Source: JACPFJ01 sp041738275
GTDB taxonomy: Bacteria; Desulfobacterota; Desulfuromonadia; Geobacterales; Pseudopelobacteraceae
Direction: 5' to 3'
Length of the DNA: 13,689 bases
Assembly: GCA_041738275.1 (NCBI GenBank)
Contig: JBGSQD010000087.1
Span: forward strand, 1 to 13,689
Part shown: positions 1 to 7,017 of the stretch, in pieces
Layout: the number at the start of each line of letters is the position of its first letter
Position numbering within the stretch: the stretch's first letter is position 1
Notes under the pieces: model-generated
The model's database searches: none
Told to the model about the DNA's origin: nothing
Seen by the model: the letters and a program-made list of their open reading frames with translations, nothing else
Translations under genes and position numbers: made by a program

Positions 1-2
1 GG

Positions 3-287
3 TCACTGTTCATGTTGTATGATGGCGCCGGGGTGGTCTACACAGCCCAAAAAAACCGGCTGGGCTATTGCGGTCTGCGCCGCGGTCTCTCATCGTTCGG
101 GACCATGGCCGGGATGCTGACCATCCGGGCCTTTGACAGCAGTCAGGCCATGACCACAGCCATGTCCCGGCGTGGATATGACGGCAGTCTGCCGCTACTG
201 AGAGGATCCAGGCTTGGTATGGTCCAGCTTGCCGGTCTTGCGATCTTTGCGCTGGTGGCAACCATTACCTGGAGGCTGCAGAATTGA
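3..287 (+). CDS. cbiQ: Cobalt ECF transporter transmembrane subunit CbiQ (C-terminal part)
   Basis: This is the last part (about 94 codons) of an energy-coupling-factor transmembrane protein; the start lies left of the window and the frame is already open at base 3. CbiQ (EcfT family) sits in the inner membrane and couples the ATPase CbiO to the cobalt-binding CbiM/CbiN subunits. The visible part carries the family's cytoplasmic coupling region, with RAFDSSQAM followed by SRRGYDG (the conserved Arg-Gly motif that contacts the ATPase). It ends with a hydrophobic segment of about 18 residues (MVQLAGLAIFALVATITW), the last membrane helix. The stop codon lies inside the start region of cbiO, as is usual for cbiMNQO operons. 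A general EcfT protein for another vitamin or metal cannot be excluded, but the adjacent CbiO-like ATPase favours cobalt. Confidence 0.85.
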   Translation, partial: SLFMLYDGAGVVYTAQKNRLGYCGLRRGLSSFGTMAGMLTIRAFDSSQAMTTAMSRRGYDGSLPLLRGSRLGMVQLAGLAIFALVATITWRLQN

Positions 288-1138
288 CCATGCCTATTCC
301 CCGTCTGTCGGCACGAATCGACTCTTTTTGCTATCCCGATGGCACGGTTGCCCTGTCCGATATTCACCTGGATATCTTTCATGGCGAGTTTTGCGGAATT
401 CTCGGTTCCAACGGTTCGGGCAAGACGACTCTGCTCAGGCTGCTGGACGGCATAAACAAGGAGTTCAGCGGATCTGTACTGCTTGACGGAGCAGATATCA
501 GTCGCCTCTCGCCTCGCGATATTTACAGCAAGGTGGGGCTGGTATTCCAAAACCCAGACGAGCAGCTTTTTGCCCATTCGGTTTATGAGGATGTGGCCTT
601 TGGTCCGCGTAATATGGGTTTTGGGGAAGATGAGGTCACGCGGAGGGTTGTGGAGTCGCTGGAGTCGGTCGAGATGTCTGATCTGGCCAGGAAAGATATC
701 CATAACCTGAGCTACGGCCAGAAGAAGAGGGTCTGCATTGCCGGACTGCTGGCCATGGGACACGAGATCCTGCTGCTGGATGAGCCGACCGCGGGTCTCG
801 ATCCGATGGGTGAGTACCGGATGATGGAGCTTTTGACCCGACTCAATCAGGATTCCGGTGTCACAATTGTTATGGCCACCCATAGTGTCGATCTGGTGCC
901 GGTCTTCCTCAGTCGCCTGCATATCCTCAGCAGGGGCAGGCTGGTTCGCAGCGGCACGCCTGAAGAGGTCTTTAATGCCCGTGATGATCTGGCAAGCGTC
1001 AAGCTGCGCCTGCCCTACATCGCTGAATTGATCCACCAGTTGAAAAACAATGACCATCTGCCTTTCAAACGTCTCCCGTTGACGGTTGGGGAGGCTCGCC
1101 GCGAAATACTGGAGACTTTCAGTCAGCGGCCAGGTTAA
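284..1138 (+). CDS. cbiO: Cobalt ECF transporter ATP-binding protein CbiO
   Basis: ABC-type ATPase that powers cobalt uptake together with CbiQ. All nucleotide-binding motifs are intact: Walker A GSNGSGKT (residues 41-48), Q-loop Gln89 in VFQNPDEQLF, signature LSYGQ (142-146), Walker B ILLLDEP (162-168) and switch His200 in ATHS. The length of 284 aa is normal for CbiO/EcfA. A GGAGG at 271-275 lies 8 bases before a TTG at 284 and 14 bases before an ATG at 290, so I prefer TTG, which overlaps the cbiQ stop as TTGA. If ATG is used, the protein is only two residues shorter. The next gene begins 26 bp after the stop with no terminator between, so co-transcription with the diguanylate cyclase is likely. 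Cobalt as the substrate is inferred from family resemblance; the binding subunits are outside the window. Confidence 0.9.
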   Translation: MTMPIPRLSARIDSFCYPDGTVALSDIHLDIFHGEFCGILGSNGSGKTTLLRLLDGINKEFSGSVLLDGADISRLSPRDIYSKVGLVFQNPDEQLFAHSVYEDVAFGPRNMGFGEDEVTRRVVESLESVEMSDLARKDIHNLSYGQKKRVCIAGLLAMGHEILLLDEPTAGLDPMGEYRMMELLTRLNQDSGVTIVMATHSVDLVPVFLSRLHILSRGRLVRSGTPEEVFNARDDLASVKLRLPYIAELIHQLKNNDHLPFKRLPLTVGEARREILETFSQRPG

Positions 1139-1164
1139 CAAACCCGGCTCGGTATGGTGCACAT

Positions 1165-3225
1165 GTGTCAGATTATACTATAACCACATTCGACAAAGCT
1201 GTCCTGCTGGAAACCCTCAAGGATTATTCCTTCCTGAATGAATTCAGTCTTGAACTGTATTGTAAGGTTAATGCCCCGGATGCTCCCGTTGATTCCGTCT
1301 GGCGCTTATGTGGCGCAGTGGATCGCTGCCGGATTCATGACAGCGTGCCCCTTTCTCCCCTTGATGAAATAATGACCCTCACGGTTGCCGGCAAACAACC
1401 GAAAGTCCTGCGTTCCCCCGTTGGTCTGTTCTCCTTCGCGGTTCCGCTGCCAGCCTGCTATGGTTCCTCCTACTGCCTGGTCGGCCAGGGTGTCAGGGAA
1501 AAACGGCTTGACCTTAATGGTCTGGAACCCTTGGCAAAGATTGGGAATATCGACCCGTTCACCCTGCTTGGACACCTGGATAAACTCCCCGTGGCCACTA
1601 TGGATGAAGTGGAGGATGCTGCTGAAAAGACCCATCGGCTTCTCCACTTACTGCAAAAGGAAAAACTGCAAGATATTTTCATCGAGAAGACCATGTCGCG
1701 GTTGAACGCTGTTGTCGGTCTCTGTACAGAAATAGACAAGGCAACAGAGGCTGAACCCGCTCTTTCACTTTTCCTTGATACGATCACCATCCTTTTCGAC
1801 ATATCAAAGGTAGGGGTGGCACTTGCAGGTCTGAACAAAGAAGACTTCCCCCTGATACGGGACCGCAGCTCGCATGTCGCGCTGGAAACCGCTCCTGCCA
1901 GCAGGCTTGAGAGCTTTATCCCCAAGAACAGCTATGGAAAATGTTTTGTCCTTGGGGATGAAATTGAGGAGTTTTTTCCAAAATCGTCTGCGGAAAAGAC
2001 TCAATGCCTCCCTCTTTATGCCGACTATGAACGTCTGGGGCTGGTGGCGCTGTTCGATGCGGAACTCCAGACAGGAGAGGTCCACCTGCTGGAGCTTCTT
2101 GCCGCGCGTGTAGCTGCAAAGTTTGCTCAATTGCGGGTAAATAAAGAGCTTTCCGGCGCAAAAGCCCTGTCGGAAAAGCTGCTGGATATGATCAGCACCA
2201 TGGCTTTGATGGAAGAGAATGAAGTCCTGCATCACGGCATCCTCGAGATGGCTGCCGGCCTGGTGCACGCATCTTGCGGGTCACTGATGCTGGTAGGCAA
2301 GAACGGCGAGGATCTTCAGGTGGAATCGGTGCTGGGGATGAATCTCCAGCTGGCAAAGAGTTTGAGCCTGAAGGTCGGCAACGGCATAGCAGGCCGAGTG
2401 GCAGCCAGCGGTCTTCCGCTATTGGTTAATGACATAGAAAACGACACGCGGATCAGCACCAGGAATCGACCTCGTTTCAAGACCAAGTCATTCCTCAGCA
2501 TCCCGTTAGGGTTCAAGGCTTCGACGTTGGGGGTTTTGAACCTTTCCGACAAGGAGAATGGGGAGATCTTTGACGAAGGGGATCTGGAGGTCATTACCCG
2601 TTTTGGCAGCCACGCTGCGGCAATGCTCCACCGTGCCAATGCCCGGGAACGTTCTGAAATTCTGGAGCAGTTGGTTGTTACCGACTCCTTGACCGATCTT
2701 TACAACCGCCGGTTCCTGATAAAACGGATGGAAGAGGAGTTGAATCGAAGTAAACGGCAAAATGGACATGCCACCTTTATGATGATCGACCTGGATAACT
2801 TCAAGATTTACAATGATCTTTGCGGCCATGTTGCCGGTGACAAAGCGCTGAAAAAAATAGGACGTATTCTGAAAAGCTCGGTAAGAGACATGGATGTAGT
2901 TGCCCGCTACGGCGGAGAAGAATTTTGTGTTGTCCTTCCGGGCACGGCAAAGATGGAATCACTCTTCGTTGCTGAAAGGATCAGACGCACCATTGAAAAA
3001 GGAGCATTTCCCGGCGAGGAGGGACTCCCGCTGGGGCGTCTTACCGCCAGCATAGGAATCTCCTCATTTCCCGAAGACGGCGACAGCATCCTAACTATCA
3101 TCAATTCCGCCGATACCGCTCTCTACCAGGCAAAAAGAAGCGGACGAAACCGCATCGTGATCTTTCACGATGCCGCTGATGACACATCCACAGAGCTCTC
3201 CGCTAAAATCGAGAAGCAGCAGTAG
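1165..3225 (+). CDS. Diguanylate cyclase with PocR-like, GAF and GGDEF domains
   Basis: A 686-aa cytoplasmic signalling enzyme predicted to make cyclic di-GMP from two GTP. No membrane segment or signal peptide is visible. Residues about 80-165 resemble a divergent PocR ligand-sensing domain (GLFSFAVPL at 87-95, LVGQGV at 105-110, then an acidic helix after LPVATMDEVE). Residues about 190-330 look like a weak GAF domain and about 350-495 like a typical GAF domain (VGNGIAGRVAASG, then SIPLGF and LGVLNLSD). The GGDEF domain starts at DSLTDLYNRRF (about 504) and has metal-binding Asp542 in MMIDLDNFK, the active-site GGEEF at 583-587, and the inhibitory I-site RDMD at 574-577, exactly five residues upstream. 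It should therefore be active and feedback-inhibited. The start is GTG at 1165; the ATG at 1163 is out of frame. The ribosome site is weak, suggesting dependence on translation from cbiO. No EAL domain is present. Confidence 0.9.
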   Translation: MSDYTITTFDKAVLLETLKDYSFLNEFSLELYCKVNAPDAPVDSVWRLCGAVDRCRIHDSVPLSPLDEIMTLTVAGKQPKVLRSPVGLFSFAVPLPACYGSSYCLVGQGVREKRLDLNGLEPLAKIGNIDPFTLLGHLDKLPVATMDEVEDAAEKTHRLLHLLQKEKLQDIFIEKTMSRLNAVVGLCTEIDKATEAEPALSLFLDTITILFDISKVGVALAGLNKEDFPLIRDRSSHVALETAPASRLESFIPKNSYGKCFVLGDEIEEFFPKSSAEKTQCLPLYADYERLGLVALFDAELQTGEVHLLELLAARVAAKFAQLRVNKELSGAKALSEKLLDMISTMALMEENEVLHHGILEMAAGLVHASCGSLMLVGKNGEDLQVESVLGMNLQLAKSLSLKVGNGIAGRVAASGLPLLVNDIENDTRISTRNRPRFKTKSFLSIPLGFKASTLGVLNLSDKENGEIFDEGDLEVITRFGSHAAAMLHRANARERSEILEQLVVTDSLTDLYNRRFLIKRMEEELNRSKRQNGHATFMMIDLDNFKIYNDLCGHVAGDKALKKIGRILKSSVRDMDVVARYGGEEFCVVLPGTAKMESLFVAERIRRTIEKGAFPGEEGLPLGRLTASIGISSFPEDGDSILTIINSADTALYQAKRSGRNRIVIFHDAADDTSTELSAKIEKQQ

Positions 3226-3452
3226 TTGTTCCTGCGCAAACCAACGACCTGTCCAATCGGCAGTGTGCTTGCGGGTGCTATCATAGGGTTTTGGTGTACC
3301 CCAAAGGCACTACACCACTATACAAACCACCGGTCTTCATGTATAAACATTAAAAATAAATATCAGGGTCTTTATTTCACTTGTTTAATGCTGTCGATGA
3401 CGAAACTTTCCCGTGAAGTTGAAGATTTACCCCCTTGCTTTGAGGAGGAAAC
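3226..3452 (+). other. Intergenic region before the HDOD gene
   Basis: This 227-bp gap between the cyclase and the HDOD gene is A/T-rich in its second half. A small nested inverted repeat is visible (TTTGG at about 3290 with CCAAA near 3303, flanked by GTGC and GCAC), but no T-tract follows, so it is not a convincing terminator. TATAAA occurs near 3343 without a matching -35 box. An 82-codon open frame starting directly after the cyclase stop has no ribosome site and runs into the HDOD gene in another frame; I judge it non-coding. No cyclic-di-GMP riboswitch pattern was seen. Confidence 0.4.
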
Positions 3453-4283
3453 ATGGCCATTTCTCTTGAGCTAAAGCAGATTTTATCCATACAGCCTGTC
3501 GATCTGCCGGTGTTCCATCCGGTTGCCTTGGACTTGATGATGATCGTTTCTGATCCTTATTCCGAGATTGATGACATAATCAGGGTAATCAACGAAGATC
3601 AGGCCCTTTCGGCGCATGTCCTCAAAATGGCCAATTCTTCCGCATATATGGGACTCATAAAGACAGAAACGATCAAGGATTCGGTAATCAGGCTCGGGGC
3701 ACGTCAGATAACCAGCCTTGCCGTGGCAGCCTCGCAAGCTTCGCTTCATACCTCCGACAACATCATAGTCAACGCCATAATGCGTGAATTATGGCAACAC
3801 TCACTCGTCTGTGCCCTTGGCTGCTGGTGGGTAGCCAGGCATACCGGACATCAAAGCATTATTGATCATGCCTATCTGGCTGGTTTGCTCCATGATATCG
3901 GAAAGCTTTATCTGTTGAAGGCAATGGAGCGGATCATTCAAAATAATGAGATCCAGATTGTGATAGAGCGGGATCTGATGCTGGAAATTTTTGCAGAAAT
4001 GCATGTGGAGCAAGGATGCCGAATCATGGATTATTGGAATATTCCACCGATATACCGGTCAGTTGTGGCAAATCATCACGCTGAGCGTTACGATCATGTC
4101 GACAGCCTGCTCTCCATTGTCAGGCTGGTTGACAAGGTCAGCAAAAAAACCAATCTAAGCCTTGATGACGAGTCGGATCAGAATGACTGTGATTCCATCG
4201 AATGTGAACTGCTTGATATGGACAGATCGCAATGTGATAAATTACGGGATGTTATGAATAGCTACCGTGAAATATCGATATGA
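3453..4283 (+). CDS. HDOD-domain signalling protein
   Basis: A single HDOD domain fills nearly the whole 276-aa protein. HDOD proteins are common in delta-proteobacteria and usually act as regulatory scaffolds in two-component and cyclic-nucleotide signalling. Typical features are the N-terminal LPVFHPVALDLMMIVSDP, the NEDQALSAHVLKMANSSAY block (47-65), the VIRLGARQI block (78-86) and AGLLHDIGKL (143-152). Unlike many HDOD members, the residues expected to bind metal in true HD hydrolases all seem to be present: His116, His147-Asp148, His184, His208/His209 and Asp227. The start is well supported by GAGGAGG (about 3441-3447) a few bases before the ATG. The last 40 residues are acidic and look like a variable tail. 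Its position after a diguanylate cyclase suggests a shared signalling context, but the 227-bp gap argues for its own promoter. Confidence 0.88.
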   Translation: MAISLELKQILSIQPVDLPVFHPVALDLMMIVSDPYSEIDDIIRVINEDQALSAHVLKMANSSAYMGLIKTETIKDSVIRLGARQITSLAVAASQASLHTSDNIIVNAIMRELWQHSLVCALGCWWVARHTGHQSIIDHAYLAGLLHDIGKLYLLKAMERIIQNNEIQIVIERDLMLEIFAEMHVEQGCRIMDYWNIPPIYRSVVANHHAERYDHVDSLLSIVRLVDKVSKKTNLSLDDESDQNDCDSIECELLDMDRSQCDKLRDVMNSYREISI

Positions 4284-4314
4284 ACTCAAGAGGAAATCTT
4301 GCTGAGAGACAATC

Positions 4315-4650
4315 GTGTGCAGCGCCGTGATTGACATACTTGAGTCTGACCTGAAGGTGGAATTTTATCGGGCATCCGGTCCGGGCGGACAGCACAGAAA
4401 TACCACCGACTCTGCGGTGCGTATTCGCCACCTTCCCTCCGGCATCGTGGCACAGGCATCCGAGAGCCGTTCACAGTTGCAGAATCGTGAGATGGCCATG
4501 GCGCGTCTGCGGGCGGCGCTGGAGAAACGTGCCCGCAAAATCAAGAAACGGATCGCCACCAAGGTCCCGCGAAAGGCGAAGGAAAATCGCTTGACCGAGA
4601 AAAAGGCCGTTGCTCAGAAAAAAAAGATGAGGTCAACGGTTGAGGATTAA
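4315..4650 (+). CDS. Short release-factor-like peptidyl-tRNA hydrolase (GGQ domain)
   Basis: A 111-aa protein consisting only of the class-I release factor catalytic domain and a basic tail. The motif SGPGGQHRNTTDSAVRIRHL has the catalytic GGQ at 24-26; the Gln positions water to cleave peptidyl-tRNA in the ribosome. The stop-codon-recognition domains of RF1/RF2 are absent. Residues 71-107 are rich in Lys/Arg, as in the ArfB (YaeJ) tail that enters the empty mRNA channel. It is shorter than ArfB (about 140 aa), so it may belong to the mtRF-R (C12orf65)-like or another 'release factor-like' group. The likely role is freeing stalled ribosomes. The start is fixed between an in-frame stop at 4303-4305 and the motif: GTG at 4315 has a weak GAGAG six bases upstream, and GTG at 4327 is an alternative. 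It follows the HDOD gene by 31 bp and converges on mogA with an 18-bp gap. Confidence 0.82.
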   Translation: MCSAVIDILESDLKVEFYRASGPGGQHRNTTDSAVRIRHLPSGIVAQASESRSQLQNREMAMARLRAALEKRARKIKKRIATKVPRKAKENRLTEKKAVAQKKKMRSTVED

Positions 4651-4668
4651 ACTTAAAGCAGCAAACTT

Positions 4669-5166
4669 TTACCTGTTGAAGAGGCCACCACAATCACCTT
4701 CATCCCCATGGATCTTCTCCACGGCATGGCCGATCACCGGCCAGACCGCTTCCAGATTCTCTACTGCCCCTTTCGGGCTTCCAGGCAGATTGATGATTAA
4801 CGTATGACCCCGGATGCCGGCTATTGCACGGGACAACGACGCCATGGGGGTCTTCTCCAGGCTCTTCAGGCGCATAAGCTCGCCAATTCCAGGTATGACC
4901 CGCTCCACTACCCGCAGGGTTGCCTCAGGCGTGACATCCCGGGGCGAAACACCCGTTCCGCCGGTTGTGAGAATCAGGTCTGCCACGTCGTTATCAGCCC
5001 ACTCGGTCAGCGTGGAAACAATCATCTCAAGCTCATCGGGGATAATCAGCGCATGCACCGCATGCACACCTCTGTCCGCCAGCCATGCTGCCAGGGCAGG
5101 ACCGCTTTCGTCGACACGCGCCCCACGGGCTCCCTTGTCACTAAGGGTCAGAATGGCTGCCTTCAT
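4669..5166 (-). CDS. mogA: Molybdopterin adenylyltransferase (MogA/MoaB family)
   Basis: Predicted to activate molybdopterin by adenylylation before molybdenum insertion, a late step of molybdenum cofactor synthesis in the cytoplasm. The 165-aa length fits the single-domain MogA/MoaB family. Visible motifs are LTLSDKGARGARVDESGP (7-24), the conserved LTTGGTGVSPRDVTPEA (66-82) with the nucleotide/pterin-binding TTGGTG loop at 67-72 and Asp77, and NLPGSPKG (126-133). Its ATG overlaps the moaC stop as ATGA, so translation is probably coupled. MoaB and MogA are hard to tell apart by sequence alone; moaC as a partner fits both. The tail GDEGDCGGLFNR is poorly conserved. No terminator is visible in the 18 bp before the convergent release-factor-like gene. 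Confidence 0.88.
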   Translation of the reverse strand: MKAAILTLSDKGARGARVDESGPALAAWLADRGVHAVHALIIPDELEMIVSTLTEWADNDVADLILTTGGTGVSPRDVTPEATLRVVERVIPGIGELMRLKSLEKTPMASLSRAIAGIRGHTLIINLPGSPKGAVENLEAVWPVIGHAVEKIHGDEGDCGGLFNR

Positions 5167-5645
5167 ATCCCCTCCTCACGGCGATACACGCCGCTTTTAC
5201 CGCCTTCTTTGTACAGCAGCTTTATCTCGCCGATGCTGATGGATTTATCGCTTCCCTTGCACATATCGTAAATGGTCAATGCTGCAACGGCCGCGCCGGT
5301 CATGGCTTCCATCTCCACACCGGTTCGCTCGAAGGAACGAACCATGCATTTGATCAAGATGCGCTGCTGTGCTTGGTCCGGAGCAAAATCGATTGTTACG
5401 GAATGCAGGGCCAGGGGGTGGGAGAGCGGGATCAGCTCCGGCGTCTTCTTGGCCGCCATGATGCCGGCAAGACGAGCCACCCCGAGCACATCTCCTTTGG
5501 CAACTCCACCACTCTGGACAGCAAGCAGCAGTTCAGGCGAAAGCCTTACCTCTGCTGCGGCAACAGCCATGCGCATACTAGGTTGCTTGGCACTCACATC
5601 CACCATCACGGCGTGGCCTTGTTCGTCAAAATGATTAAAGTCCAT
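5163..5645 (-). CDS. moaC: Cyclic pyranopterin monophosphate synthase MoaC
   Basis: Works after the radical-SAM protein MoaA to convert 3',8-cyclo-GTP to cyclic pyranopterin monophosphate, the first isolable intermediate of molybdenum cofactor synthesis. The protein has 160 aa, the usual size. Motifs include HAVMVDVSAK (11-20), Lys50 in GGVAKGDVLGVARLAG, LIPLSHPLALH with His76 (71-81) and the signature ERTGVEMEAMTGAAVAALTI leading to YDMCK with Asp127 and Lys130; these match the E. coli active-site residues with an offset of one. I chose ATG at 5645 because GGGAG (5655-5651) lies five bases upstream. A GTG at 5651 is in frame but would sit inside that ribosome site. The gene overlaps mogA by ATGA and lies about 20 bases after a strong hairpin that follows purA. 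Confidence 0.93.
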   Translation of the reverse strand: MDFNHFDEQGHAVMVDVSAKQPSMRMAVAAAEVRLSPELLLAVQSGGVAKGDVLGVARLAGIMAAKKTPELIPLSHPLALHSVTIDFAPDQAQQRILIKCMVRSFERTGVEMEAMTGAAVAALTIYDMCKGSDKSISIGEIKLLYKEGGKSGVYRREEGI

Positions 5646-5664
5646 ATGCACTCCCTTAATGAAA

Positions 5665-5690
5665 GAGGGCGTGATTCACATCACGCCCTC
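5665..5690 (-). terminator. Hairpin between purA and moaC, probable terminator or attenuator
   Basis: A perfect 10-bp stem (GAGGGCGTGA with TCACGCCCTC) encloses a six-base loop. Read on the minus strand it lies 33 bases after the purA stop and is followed by TTTCATT, a short, imperfect U-run. It most likely ends purA transcription in part. It ends only about 10 bases before the moaC ribosome site, so any transcript reaching moaC must carry it or read through it. Confidence 0.7.
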
Positions 5691-5722
5691 GTATTACAAT
5701 TTATCGTTTCTGCATAATTGAA

Positions 5723-7015
5723 CTACGCAAACGGATTGCGCAAAGTAATGGTCTGGTCGCGGCGCGGGCCAACAGAGACCAGAACGATCTGACAACCTGC
5801 CAGTTCCTCAAGCCTGCGGACATATGCACGGGCATTGGCCGGGAGGTCTTCGAATGTCTTGGCATTTGTGATATCTGATTTCCAGCCTGGGAGCTCTTCG
5901 TATACCGGTTGGCAATTCTCGAAGATATTCAGGGCAGCAGGCAATGTCTCCAGCAGCTTGCCCTCGAAGGTGTAGCCGGTGCAGACCTTGATGGTATCAA
6001 AGTCGGAAAGTACGTCCAGCTTGGTCAGCGCAATACCGGTCAGGCCGTTGACCCGAACGGAATAACGGATAACCATGGCATCGAACCAGCCGCAGCGGCG
6101 GGGGCGTCCGGTGGTTGCGCCAAATTCCGCGCCTGTCTGACGCAGCTGTTCACCGGTTTCCTCCAGCAGTTCGGTCGGAAAGGGTCCGCTGCCTACCCTG
6201 GTAACGTAGGCCTTGGATATGCCGATGATCTCATGGATGTCGCGAGGGCTGGCGCCCGAGCCGGTGCAGGCGCCGCCGGCACAGGTTGAAGATGAGGTGA
6301 CAAAGGGATAGGTGCCGTGATCAACATCGAGCAAGGTTCCCTGGGCACCCTCGAAAAGCGCCTTTTTGCCGGATTTGATGTCTTTGCTGAGGATAAGCGA
6401 GGTGTCGGCCACATATTTGCTCAATATCGCGGCATAGCCGCTATACTCGGCCAGGATCGCATCGAATGAGCATGGTGGCTCACCCAGAAGATTCTGCAGC
6501 AGGAAGTTTTTCTCAACCAGAAATTCCTTCAGCTTGTGGGCAAAAACCTCCGGGTTCAGCAGATCCATCAGGCGGATACCGCGTCGGCCGATCTTGTCCT
6601 CATAGCAGGGACCGATGCCGCGACCGGTGGTGCCGATCTTCTTATCGCCGCTTTTTGCTTCGCGGGCAATGTCGATCAGTTTGTGGTAGGGCATAATGAT
6701 GTGCATTGACTCCGAGAGCAGCAGGCAGGCATCATCCTTGATCCGGCCCGATTCCTTGAGTTTGGTGATCTCCCTGATGAAAACCTCGGGATCGAGCACC
6801 ACACCATTACCGATGATGCAGCACTTGCCTTCGTGCAGAATCCCCGAAGGGATCAGGTGCAGGACAATTTTTTCGCTGCCGACCACCAGGGTGTGTCCGG
6901 CATTATTGCCCCCCTGATAGCGCACGATGTCGTCGGCGTATTCCGTGTAGATGTCAACAACCTTGCCCTTGCCTTCATCGCCCCACTGGGCTCCCACTAC
7001 AACCACATTTGCCAT
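5723..7015 (-). CDS. purA: Adenylosuccinate synthetase PurA
   Basis: Catalyses GTP-dependent joining of IMP and aspartate to adenylosuccinate, the committed step to AMP. The 430-aa length is typical. Key residues match the E. coli enzyme with the same numbering: the P-loop-like WGDEGKGK at 11-18 with catalytic Asp13, and NNAGHT with catalytic His41. Further signatures are TTGRGIGPCYEDK (about 128-140), EGAQGTLLDVDHGTYPFVTS, VGSGPFPTE and GRPRRCGWFD, which contribute to the IMP and aspartate sites. The ATG lies 2 bp after the hisZ stop, and a GGGAG ribosome site is embedded in the last codons of hisZ, so it is surely co-transcribed with hisZ. The neighbour matters biochemically: histidine synthesis consumes ATP and feeds AICAR back into purine synthesis. 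Confidence 0.97.
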   Translation of the reverse strand: MANVVVVGAQWGDEGKGKVVDIYTEYADDIVRYQGGNNAGHTLVVGSEKIVLHLIPSGILHEGKCCIIGNGVVLDPEVFIREITKLKESGRIKDDACLLLSESMHIIMPYHKLIDIAREAKSGDKKIGTTGRGIGPCYEDKIGRRGIRLMDLLNPEVFAHKLKEFLVEKNFLLQNLLGEPPCSFDAILAEYSGYAAILSKYVADTSLILSKDIKSGKKALFEGAQGTLLDVDHGTYPFVTSSSTCAGGACTGSGASPRDIHEIIGISKAYVTRVGSGPFPTELLEETGEQLRQTGAEFGATTGRPRRCGWFDAMVIRYSVRVNGLTGIALTKLDVLSDFDTIKVCTGYTFEGKLLETLPAALNIFENCQPVYEELPGWKSDITNAKTFEDLPANARAYVRRLEELAGCQIVLVSVGPRRDQTITLRNPFA

Positions 7016-7017
7016 GT

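Noticed and set aside
143..1162. Open reading frame of 339 codons on the minus strand opposite cbiO
   Set aside because: It is antisense to a clearly conserved ABC ATPase, has a composition without recognisable domains and no ribosome site; it is a by-product of cbiO codon use.
3226..3452. Possible cyclic-di-GMP (GEMM) riboswitch before the HDOD gene
   Set aside because: Checked because neighbouring genes concern cyclic di-GMP and such riboswitches are common in Geobacter, but the conserved core motifs of the aptamer are absent.
3226..3474. Open frame of 82 codons between the cyclase and the HDOD gene
   Set aside because: It starts on a TTG directly after the cyclase stop, has no ribosome site or recognisable motif, and overlaps the well-supported HDOD start in a different frame.
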